64,000 nucleotides of DNA from an uncultured Bacteroidales bacterium (GTDB lineage Bacteria; Bacteroidota; Bacteroidia; Bacteroidales; F082), in assembly GCA_947166105.1 (NCBI GenBank), contig CAMVCZ010000015.1, positions 1-64,000 of the forward strand, in the 5' to 3' direction. Positions within the stretch are counted from its first letter, which is position 1, and each line of letters starts with the position of its first letter. A model generated the notes under the pieces. That model saw only the letters and a list, made by a program, of their open reading frames with translations. It did not search any database and was not told the origin of the DNA. The translations under genes and the position numbers were made by a program. Positions 52,293 through 60,094 of the stretch are shown piece after piece.

Positions 52293-53519
52293 ATGAGTTA
52301 CAATGAATTTTGGCCTATTAAGGCTTTCTATCAAAGTCGTAGTAATGACTCTCTCGAATCATTCACCATTTATCACGGTGATTGCAGAAAACTGCTACAT
52401 GGAATTCCAGACAACTCCGTCGACACTATCTTTGCTGATCCTCCGTACTTTCTCAGTAACGGCGGCATCAGCGTGCATAGCGGCAAGCAGGTATGCGTGG
52501 ACAAAGGCGATTGGGACAAAGGCGGCACACCTGAATATATCTACGAGTTTAACCGTCAATGGCTTGCCTTGTGCCGCAACAAACTGCGCGACAATGGCAC
52601 AATTTGGATTAGCGGAACGCATCACAACATCCATATCGTTATGCGTTGTCTGCAGGAGTTGGGCTACAAGGTTCTGAACACCATTACTTGGCAAAAGACC
52701 GACCCGCCGCCCAATCTCTCATGCCGGTATTTTAATTTCTCTACCGAGCTGATTATCTGGGCTCGCAAATCGGAGAAAAAGCCTCATAAGTTCAATTACG
52801 AGACGATGAAGTTGTTGAATGGCGGAGGACAAATGACAGATGTGTGGCGTATTCCAGCAGTCGGTTTGTGGGAAAAACAGCAAGGCAAACACCCAACACA
52901 AAAGCCTTTACGCTTGCTATATCGGATAATTCTTGCTTCTACCAAAGAAGGCGACACCGTCCTTGATCCTTTTAGCGGTTCGGGAACGACAGGCATTGCA
53001 GCAAATCTTCTCGGTCGCAATTACATAGGCATTGAGCAGGAGGAGCAGTTTTGTAATCTGTCCCTTCGTCGCCGTCAAGCCTTGGAGGACGACAAGGCGC
53101 GGCAGAAACTGTTTGACAAGATGCGCTCCACGCCAGAAGAAACAACTGTGCTCATCAACCACATGCGCGAGACTGATCGCGAACAGGCTATGCAGTTGGG
53201 AATTACCTATGTGCGAATTGGTGATGCCAAAGGCTCTTTGTTGGTCAAAGAAGGCTTTGAACGTTTAGGATTTGTATGCCTACATACTCGTGGCGATAAT
53301 CCTGAATTGTTCAAACTGGCCAAGAAAGGCTTTCAGATTTGGACAGCAGAAACTTTGCGAGAGCAAGGTTTCTCGGCTGAGAACGCCCCATATTACGCCG
53401 TGATTCGTTTCGAACCTTCGGAACAAGTGCCGTACGATCAACCCATTGACCTCCACAAACGCCAATATACCCAAGTCGCACGTATCCAACCGCTCAGCGA
53501 TTTCATTGGATTAAGATAG
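52293..53519 (+). CDS. Beta-class N6-adenine DNA methyltransferase, DpnA-like
   Basis: 408 residues. DPPYFLSNGG (49-58) comes before DPFSGSGTTG (near 225), the order of beta-class enzymes. FLSNGGISVHSGKQVCVDKG is close to the M2.DpnII (DpnA) group, which methylates GATC in single-stranded as well as double-stranded DNA. A C-terminal extension of about 120 residues (from about 290) is not part of that core. Its start lies directly behind the hairpin at 52083-52289. It would protect host DNA from the nuclease at 51264. Confidence 0.9.
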   Translation: MSYNEFWPIKAFYQSRSNDSLESFTIYHGDCRKLLHGIPDNSVDTIFADPPYFLSNGGISVHSGKQVCVDKGDWDKGGTPEYIYEFNRQWLALCRNKLRDNGTIWISGTHHNIHIVMRCLQELGYKVLNTITWQKTDPPPNLSCRYFNFSTELIIWARKSEKKPHKFNYETMKLLNGGGQMTDVWRIPAVGLWEKQQGKHPTQKPLRLLYRIILASTKEGDTVLDPFSGSGTTGIAANLLGRNYIGIEQEEQFCNLSLRRRQALEDDKARQKLFDKMRSTPEETTVLINHMRETDREQAMQLGITYVRIGDAKGSLLVKEGFERLGFVCLHTRGDNPELFKLAKKGFQIWTAETLREQGFSAENAPYYAVIRFEPSEQVPYDQPIDLHKRQYTQVARIQPLSDFIGLR

Positions 53520-53546
53520 TTTGGGCATGTCACCAAATAATTCTTT

Positions 53547-53593
53547 GTGTAGTTATACAATAGCAAAACAATTAACTATTGCAATAACTACAC
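53547..53593. repeat. Hairpin after the methyltransferase gene
   Basis: GTGTAGTTAT / ATAACTACAC, 10-bp perfect arms extended by CAATAG/CTATTG. It could terminate the locus, though no long T run follows. Confidence 0.6.
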
Positions 53594-53716
53594 CTCCTCC
53601 AAAGAAAGCCCCTCCATCCGAATCTGATACGACGAAAACTCCGAAGGCAGGGCAAGCACTTTTTCCTGCAAGTCTTTCATGTCGTTTCTGTCCATGTTGT
53701 GCTTGATTTCGGCCAT
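53588..53716 (-). pseudogene. Short remnant, unidentified
   Basis: 42 codons beginning MAEIKHNMDRNDMKDLQEK and ending RMEGLSLEEV, helical and protein-like. A peptide MAVKLVEILPH just upstream in another frame suggests a longer gene broken by a frameshift. The stop lies within the hairpin at 53547-53593. No family recognised. Confidence 0.35.
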
Positions 53717-53848
53717 GAGGCAATATTTCCACTAATTTAACCGCCATTAAATTAACGACCATTACAATGTTTCTCAATTTGGATTAATTTTCATTGAACC
53801 AACATAATATTTCGTTGAAAACCGCGTATTCCACAACGGAATTATTCC

Positions 53849-53856
53849 TACTTTTG
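53849..53856 (+). promoter_or_regulatory. Promoter of the efflux operon
   Basis: TACTTTTG, about 43 bp before the TolC-family ATG at 53900. No clear -33 element. Confidence 0.5.
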
Positions 53857-53899
53857 CACCTTATTTATAAAAACGACCTATCAACAGAGGAAACAACCT

Positions 53900-55225
53900 A
53901 TGAACAAACTGGTTTTCAGAATTTTAACTATTGCAACCATAATCTTTGCCCCGGTTTTTGCGAAGGCGCAAGAGGGCACTTCGACCGGATCAACGCCCCT
54001 CATGCTCACCCTCGACCAAGCCTTGGAGATCGCACTTTCGGAGAGCAACACCATCAAAATCGCGGACATGACCATCGAAAAGAGCGGCTATGCGCAAAAA
54101 GGCAGTTATGCCGCGCTTTATCCCAACGTCAGCGTGAGCGGAGCCTACCAGCGCACCCTGCTCAAACAGGTGATGGTGATGGACATGGGCGGTCAGGCAA
54201 TGGAAATCAAGGTGGGCCGCGACAACAACATTAGTGCTTCGGCATCGGCCAGTATGCCTTTGGTGAACGCCCAGCTATGGGAGAGCCTGAAACTCTCTGC
54301 CTTGGACGTGGAAATGGCTGTGGAACAGGCGCGTTCCTCCAAAATCGGGATGGTGAAGCAGGTGAAACAGGCCTTCTATGCCGTGCTTCTGGCGCAGAAG
54401 TCGCATGAAGTGGTTGGACAGGTTTACGAGAACGCCCGGAAAAACTACGAGAAGACCGAGCAACGCTTCAACGTGGGCAAGGTTTCAGAAGTGGAACGCC
54501 TTCGCGCACAAGTGACGATGATGAACGCCGAACCGAATGTGTCGAGTGCCGAAAACGCGGTTTTGTTGGCCACTTGGCAACTGAAAGCCGTCATGGGCAT
54601 CGACCTCGAAACGGAAGTCCAAGTGGTTGGCGACCTGAACGACTACACCGAACAAATGCTCACGCCCTACGTTTCGGAAGAGGACATCAGCAGCAACAGT
54701 TCGCTCCTTCAACTTGACATTCAGGACCGTATGCTCGAATCGACCCTTCGGATGCAGAAAAAGCAATACCTGCCCACCTTGGCCGCGAGCATCAACTACA
54801 ACTACAGCGCGATGGGCGACGACGAACTGAGATGGTTCCCCTCCTCCACCGCCGCATTGAGCCTCAGCATCCCCGTTTTCGACGGCTTCCAAAAGCACAA
54901 TGCCATCAAGCAGACCAAGGTGACGCGCAACATGCTCGCCCTTCAACGCGAAGATGCCGAGCGCAACCTGCGCATCGCCATCCGCAACTTCAACGACCAG
55001 ATGGCACTGTGTATCAAGAACTACCAAGCCGCCAACGCGACCGTTGAAATCGCGCAAAAGAGTTACGACATTTCCGAGAAGATGTACGAAGTCGGCAAGG
55101 CCACTATGGTCGAACTGAACGACGCGCAAGTGGCCTTACAGCAGGCACAACTCACGCAGGCCCAAGCTGTTTACAACTTTATGGTCACTAAGGCCTCGCT
55201 TGACGAACTTATTGGAAAAGAATAG
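53900..55225 (+). CDS. TolC-family outer-membrane efflux protein
   Basis: 441 residues. A signal peptide (to AKAQ, about 21) precedes two outer-membrane efflux protein repeats with long helices (LTLDQALEIALSESNTIKIA, VERLRAQVTMMNAEPN, AFYAVLLAQKSHEV, MYEVGKATMVELNDAQVALQQAQ). It forms the trimeric exit duct for the adaptor and RND pump encoded downstream. First gene of the operon. Confidence 0.95.
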   Translation: MNKLVFRILTIATIIFAPVFAKAQEGTSTGSTPLMLTLDQALEIALSESNTIKIADMTIEKSGYAQKGSYAALYPNVSVSGAYQRTLLKQVMVMDMGGQAMEIKVGRDNNISASASASMPLVNAQLWESLKLSALDVEMAVEQARSSKIGMVKQVKQAFYAVLLAQKSHEVVGQVYENARKNYEKTEQRFNVGKVSEVERLRAQVTMMNAEPNVSSAENAVLLATWQLKAVMGIDLETEVQVVGDLNDYTEQMLTPYVSEEDISSNSSLLQLDIQDRMLESTLRMQKKQYLPTLAASINYNYSAMGDDELRWFPSSTAALSLSIPVFDGFQKHNAIKQTKVTRNMLALQREDAERNLRIAIRNFNDQMALCIKNYQAANATVEIAQKSYDISEKMYEVGKATMVELNDAQVALQQAQLTQAQAVYNFMVTKASLDELIGKE

Positions 55226-55244
55226 ATTACTAGCAATGAAAAGA

Positions 55245-55406
55245 AACTACGAATTGAACGAATTAAACGAATCTCAAAACGAGAATTTTGCAGCCAAGGC
55301 TGCTGATTTATACGAATATGCTAAGCCAAGTAATTCGTATTCATCCGCAACGAAGTTGCAAAATTCCATTCGTCAAAAATTTGCATCATTCGTGTAATTC
55401 GTAGTT
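55245..55406. repeat. 162-bp palindromic element, AACTACGAATT family, copy 1
   Basis: Ends in AACTACGAATTGAACGAAT and the inverse of AACTACGAATTACACGAAT, with internal complementary stretches (CAGCCAAGGCTGCTG). It fills the gap between the TolC and adaptor genes. Confidence 0.8.
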
Positions 55407-55437
55407 AAATAACAAAGAAATAACAAATAGAAAATCA

Positions 55438-56469
55438 ATGAAATACACCAAACTTAGTATCATCACTTTCGCCGCAGCCCTGCTGATGACGGCTTGCGGA
55501 CAAAAAGAGACCAAAACCGCCACAACGGGACAAGAGGCACCCAAAGCCGCACCCGTGGTCAGCGTCGTCACGGCACAAGCCGAAGACGTGGACATCACCA
55601 ACACTTTCACTTCCAACATCGAACCTTTCGCGACGAACAACATCGTTTCGCAAACGGCTGGCCGCATCGTGAGCATCAACGCGGAGGTCGGGCAAAAGGT
55701 CAGCAAAGGCCAGATTTTGGCCAAGATGGACGACGTGAACCTTGCCAAGACAAGGATGCAATACATCAACGACTCGACCGAACTCCACCGCCTGACAGAA
55801 TTGTATAATATCGGTGCGGTTTCGCAAGCCGACTACGACATGGTGAAATTATCGCTGAATGTCACGAAAAAGACATACGAAAACCTTGCCGAAAACACCT
55901 ATTTGAGAAGCCCCATCAATGGAGTGGTGACTGCCCGCAACTACGACAAGGGCGACATGTACAGCATGGCCCTGCCTATCTTTGTGGTCGAGCAAATCCA
56001 GCCGGTGAAGATGTTGGTAAACGTGTCGGAAAGCCTGTTTACGCAAGTACATGAGGGCATGGAGTTTGATATCAACGTCGATGCCTACCCAGGCGAGTCT
56101 TTCACGGGCAAGGTGAACCTGCTCTACCCCACCGTCAATGCCGCCACCCACACTTTTCCCGTTGAGGTGATTTGCGAGAACAAAGACCAACGCTTGCGCC
56201 CAGGCATGTTTGCCCGAGTGACGGCCAACTTCGGCACCAATCACCTCGTCGTGATTCCCGATGTCGCCGTGGTCAAGCAGCAAGGCTCGGGCGAACATTT
56301 CGTGTATGTGCTCAAGCCCGACAACACTGTGAAATACACCCTCGTGGAACTCGGCAAGCGCATGGGCAACCGTTACGAAATCATCAGCGGCATCAACGAA
56401 GGCGACCGCATTGTCACAGAGGGACAAATCCGTTTGAAAGATGGCGTAAATGTAACTGTCAAACAATGA
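55438..56469 (+). CDS. RND efflux periplasmic adaptor (membrane fusion protein)
   Basis: 343 residues. Lipobox-like LMTACG (Cys19) indicates a lipoprotein anchor. Order: N-terminal beta strand, lipoyl/barrel-sandwich half (IVSQTAGRIVSINAEVGQKVSKGQIL), a short helical hairpin (about 100-135), the second lipoyl half (YLRSPINGVVTARN), beta-barrel and membrane-proximal domains (GMFARVTANFG, VVIPDVAVV). It links the inner-membrane pump to the TolC-like duct. Confidence 0.95.
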   Translation: MKYTKLSIITFAAALLMTACGQKETKTATTGQEAPKAAPVVSVVTAQAEDVDITNTFTSNIEPFATNNIVSQTAGRIVSINAEVGQKVSKGQILAKMDDVNLAKTRMQYINDSTELHRLTELYNIGAVSQADYDMVKLSLNVTKKTYENLAENTYLRSPINGVVTARNYDKGDMYSMALPIFVVEQIQPVKMLVNVSESLFTQVHEGMEFDINVDAYPGESFTGKVNLLYPTVNAATHTFPVEVICENKDQRLRPGMFARVTANFGTNHLVVIPDVAVVKQQGSGEHFVYVLKPDNTVKYTLVELGKRMGNRYEIISGINEGDRIVTEGQIRLKDGVNVTVKQ

Positions 56470-56476
56470 ACAACAT

Positions 56477-56634
56477 AACTACGAATTGCACGAATGATAC
56501 AAATCCTAACAAATAGAATTTTGCGGCAAGCCGCTAATTCATACGAAATTTTGTTTGCTACAAATTCGTGCCAATTCGGATGCTTGCATCCAAAATTCAA
56601 AAAAACATTCGCAAAATTCGTCTAATTCGTAGTT
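56477..56634. repeat. 158-bp palindromic element, AACTACGAATT family, copy 2
   Basis: AACTACGAATTGCACGAAT at 56477 and the inverse of AACTACGAATTAGACGAAT ending at 56634. It fills the gap between adaptor and pump genes, in the same place relative to its gene as copy 1. Confidence 0.8.
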
Positions 56635-56649
56635 AAAATCATCAATATC

Positions 56650-59600
56650 ATGAGTTTACAAAGAACAGCAGTCAATAATTCGGTGACGACGGCCTTGGTG
56701 TTTGTCGCCATCGCCATTTTCGGCATTTTCTCCCTGATGAACCTCTCCATCAACCAGTTACCGAACATGGAGACCAACTTCATCATGGTAATGACCTCCT
56801 ATCCGGGAGCCAGTGCCGCCGATATTGAAACCAACATTTCCAAGACTTTGGAGAACACGCTGAACGCCGTCCCAGACTTGAAGCACCTCTCCTCCACTTC
56901 GCGCGAGAACACTTCGGTTTTGTCGTTGGAATTTGAGAGCGGCATCGACATCGAAACGGCCACCAACAACGTGCGCGACAAGATTGACATGGTGCGAAAC
57001 TACTTGCCCGACGGCGCGACCAACCCCGTCCTGTTCAAATTCAACGCCGAGGACATGCCCATCATGCTCCTCAGCGTGACGGCGGAAGAAAGCCTGCCCG
57101 CCTTGGACAAAATCATCGAGGACCGCGTCACCACGCCTTTGGCACGTGTGAGTGGCGTAGGTACGGTGTCGGCCAACGGTGCCCCAAAGCGTGAAATCCA
57201 AGTTTATGTAGACCCTAACAAACTGGAAGCCTACAACTTAACCATTGAAAGCATCTCCAACACCTTGGCCACCGAAAACCGCAACGTGCCTGCCGGTTAT
57301 ATCGACATCGGCTCGAACAGCTACAGCCTCCGCATCCAGAAGGAGTTCACATCGGCCAAGGAAATGGAAGGTATCGTGGTTGGTTCACGCGGCACTGCAC
57401 CTATTTATCTTCGCGACGTGGCCACGGTCAGGGACGGCTCGGAGGAACGCATCCAAGAGTCATACAGCAACGGCCGCCAAGGTGCCACCATCATCATCCA
57501 AAAACAGACCGACGCCAACGCTGTGAACGTCATCAAGGGCATCAAAAAACAACTGAAAACCATTGAGCCTACACTGCCTTCCGACGTGAAACTGAACATC
57601 ATCGTCGATGGTTCCACCTCCATCCAAAACACCATCAACAGCTTGCGCGACACCATTCTCATCACCTTTATTTTGGTGATGTTGGTCGTGTTCGTGTTCT
57701 TGGGTCGTTGGCGCGCCACCTTCATCATCGTTTTGGCCATCCCGATTTCGCTTTTGGCCTCGTTGATTTATCTGTTTGCCACGGGTAACACACTGAATAT
57801 CATCTCCATGTCGGCACTTTCCATTGCCATCGGTATGGTTGTGGACGACGCCATTGTGGTGTTGGAAAACATCACAACGCACATCGAGCGCGGCTCGAAG
57901 CCCAAGGAGGCCGCCGTTCACGCCACCCAAGAGGTGCAACTTTCGGTTATCGCCTCCACTTTGACCATGCTCGCCGTGTTCCTGCCCTTAACCATGATCA
58001 AAGGCACTACCGGCGTTATGTTCAAGCAGTTAGGTTGGATTGTGTCCATCATTATGATTGTGTCCACCATCGGTGCCTTGACTTTGGTTCCGATGATGTG
58101 CTCCAAAATGCTCGTGATGAACCCACACGAAAGCAATTTCCACAAGGCCATCTTCCGCCCCATCAACAAGGCTTTGGACAGCATCAGCAACGGCTATGCC
58201 AAACTTATCAATTGGTGCGTCAACCATCGTAAAGTGGTCATTTTCGGCATGTTGGGACTGTTTGTCCTTTCAGTTGTTTTCCTTGCCCCTACCTTGAAGA
58301 CCGAGATGATGCCCAAGATGGACGAAGGCCGCTTAAGCATCAATATCGAACTGCCGACGGGCACGGGACAAAACGTGACGGGTGCCCTTGCCAAGAGCCT
58401 CGCCGAGGACTTCATGGCCATCCCCGAAGTGAAGATTTGTAACTACAGTTTCGGCCAAGCCGACTCCGATAATGCCTTTGCCTCGATGCGAAACAACGGC
58501 ACGCACATCATGTCGTTCAACCTGCGTTTGGGCACTAAAACCGAGCGCCGCAAGGCGGGCTTGCGCAAGACCAGCGAAGTGGCCGACGAGATTCGCGCCA
58601 AACTCAACGCCATGCCCGAAATCAAGAAGGCCAATGTCAATGAAGGCGGTGGCGGCATGGGCGGTATGAGCACCGTGCAGGTGGAGGTTTACGGCTACGA
58701 TTTCAACACCACCGACCGCGTGGCCAACGACATCGCGCAAAAACTTCGCGACCGTGGTATTCTGCAAGTCATTGTGGGCCGCGACGAGTACACGCCTGAG
58801 TATCAAGTGGATTTCGACCGTGAGAAGTTGGCTTTGAATGGCTTGAACAGCACCACGGCGGCCACCTACGTCAAGAACCGCATTAACGGCTCGGTGGGTT
58901 CGTATTACCGCGAAGACGGCGAAGAGTACGACATTCGCGTGCGCTACGCTCCCGAGTTTCGCCAAAGCGTGGAAGACATCGAGGACATCAAAATTTACAA
59001 CAGTTACGGACAGCCCGTCCGCGTCGGCGACCTCGGCGAAGTGGTCGAATCATTGACCCCGCCCCAAATCCAACGCAAGGACCGTGAGCGCATGGTCAGC
59101 GTTACCGCCGTCGTTGGCAAGGGTATGGTGCTGAGTGATGTGGTCAAGATTTGCGAGGAGGTCATCGCCGATACCGAAATCCCCGCCGAAATCATGACCA
59201 AAATCGCCGGCGACTACGAAACCCAACAAGAGATGTTCGGCGACCTGCTCACCCTGCTCGTTCTCATTATCATCTTGGTTTACATCGTGATGGCCTCGCA
59301 GTTCGAGAACCTGATGAAGCCTTTCGTCATCATGTTCTCCGTGCCGTTCACCTTCACCGGCGTTTTGCTCGGCCTGTGGGCCACCAACACCGCCTTGGGC
59401 GCAATGGCCTTCGTCGGCATCCTGATCCTGATGGGTATCGTCGTGAAAAACGGTATCGTCCTCATCGACTACACCACCCTGCTCGAAGAGCGCGGCATCG
59501 AGGTAAAAGAAGCCACCGTGAAGGCCGCCCGCTCGCGTTTGCGCCCCATTTTGATGACCACCCTGACGACCGTTTTGGGTATGATTCCCATGGCCATCGG

Positions 59601-59784
59601 TCGCGGCGAAGGTGCAGAGATGTGGAACGCCTTGGGCATCACCGTTGCCTGGGGTTTGACCATTTCCACCCTCATCACCTTATTATTAATCCCTGCCCTG
59701 TATTGCTCGTTGGAGACAAGAGCCGTGCGCAGAAAGAAGAGAAAAGCAGAGGAAGCCTTAACGAAAACCGAAAATATTCGATAA
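56650..59784 (+). CDS. RND multidrug efflux permease (AcrB/HAE1 family)
   Basis: 1,044 residues, the usual length. Twelve membrane helices in two halves (SVNNSVTTALVFVAIAIFGI near the start; ITFILVMLVVFVFLGRWRATFIIVLAIP; GMVVDDAIVVLENI with the proton-relay aspartates). The second half carries LVLIIILVYIVMASQFENLMKPFVIM and GIVVKNGIVLIDY, with GRGEGAEMWNALGI near the end. It pumps small hydrophobic compounds out using the proton gradient. The substrate is unknown; the NRPS product at the other end of the window is not evidence of a link. Confidence 0.96.
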   Translation: MSLQRTAVNNSVTTALVFVAIAIFGIFSLMNLSINQLPNMETNFIMVMTSYPGASAADIETNISKTLENTLNAVPDLKHLSSTSRENTSVLSLEFESGIDIETATNNVRDKIDMVRNYLPDGATNPVLFKFNAEDMPIMLLSVTAEESLPALDKIIEDRVTTPLARVSGVGTVSANGAPKREIQVYVDPNKLEAYNLTIESISNTLATENRNVPAGYIDIGSNSYSLRIQKEFTSAKEMEGIVVGSRGTAPIYLRDVATVRDGSEERIQESYSNGRQGATIIIQKQTDANAVNVIKGIKKQLKTIEPTLPSDVKLNIIVDGSTSIQNTINSLRDTILITFILVMLVVFVFLGRWRATFIIVLAIPISLLASLIYLFATGNTLNIISMSALSIAIGMVVDDAIVVLENITTHIERGSKPKEAAVHATQEVQLSVIASTLTMLAVFLPLTMIKGTTGVMFKQLGWIVSIIMIVSTIGALTLVPMMCSKMLVMNPHESNFHKAIFRPINKALDSISNGYAKLINWCVNHRKVVIFGMLGLFVLSVVFLAPTLKTEMMPKMDEGRLSINIELPTGTGQNVTGALAKSLAEDFMAIPEVKICNYSFGQADSDNAFASMRNNGTHIMSFNLRLGTKTERRKAGLRKTSEVADEIRAKLNAMPEIKKANVNEGGGGMGGMSTVQVEVYGYDFNTTDRVANDIAQKLRDRGILQVIVGRDEYTPEYQVDFDREKLALNGLNSTTAATYVKNRINGSVGSYYREDGEEYDIRVRYAPEFRQSVEDIEDIKIYNSYGQPVRVGDLGEVVESLTPPQIQRKDRERMVSVTAVVGKGMVLSDVVKICEEVIADTEIPAEIMTKIAGDYETQQEMFGDLLTLLVLIIILVYIVMASQFENLMKPFVIMFSVPFTFTGVLLGLWATNTALGAMAFVGILILMGIVVKNGIVLIDYTTLLEERGIEVKEATVKAARSRLRPILMTTLTTVLGMIPMAIGRGEGAEMWNALGITVAWGLTISTLITLLLIPALYCSLETRAVRRKKRKAEEALTKTENIR

Positions 59785-59786
59785 CC

Positions 59787-60080
59787 ATGAAAGCCATCCT
59801 AATCACATACAACCAAGCCTACTACGACGAAATCGCCAAAGTGTTGAACAATAACGGCGTCAAGGGTTTTACGGAATGGAATGAGATTAAAGGTCATGGC
59901 AGCAACACGGGCGAACCGCACTACGGCACCCACGCCTGGCCGACCTTGAACAACGCCATCATCAGCATCGTCCCCGACGAGGCCGTCGACGGCATTATGA
60001 ACCAACTTCACGAGAAAGACCTCAAGACCCCGGATTTGGGGCTGAGGGCTTTCGTGTGGAATGTGGAAAAGATGGTCTGA
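59787..60080 (+). CDS. Small PII-like protein at the end of the efflux operon
   Basis: 97 residues, starting 2 bp after the pump stop. The fold pattern KAILITYNQAYYDEIAKVLNNNGVKGFTEWNEIKGHG, then LNNAIISIVPDEAVDGIMNQLHEKD, matches the ferredoxin-like PII/DUF3240 group often encoded behind RND pumps. The basic T-loop residues of true PII are absent. A likely regulator or metal-binding accessory of the pump. It converges on the helicase gene. Confidence 0.8.
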   Translation: MKAILITYNQAYYDEIAKVLNNNGVKGFTEWNEIKGHGSNTGEPHYGTHAWPTLNNAIISIVPDEAVDGIMNQLHEKDLKTPDLGLRAFVWNVEKMV

Positions 60081-60094
60081 TAGCTTCGTCTGTA

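Noticed and set aside
53588-53716. Antitoxin or other complete small gene
   Set aside because: No toxin partner and no promoter are visible, and the upstream peptide in another frame suggests a broken longer gene.
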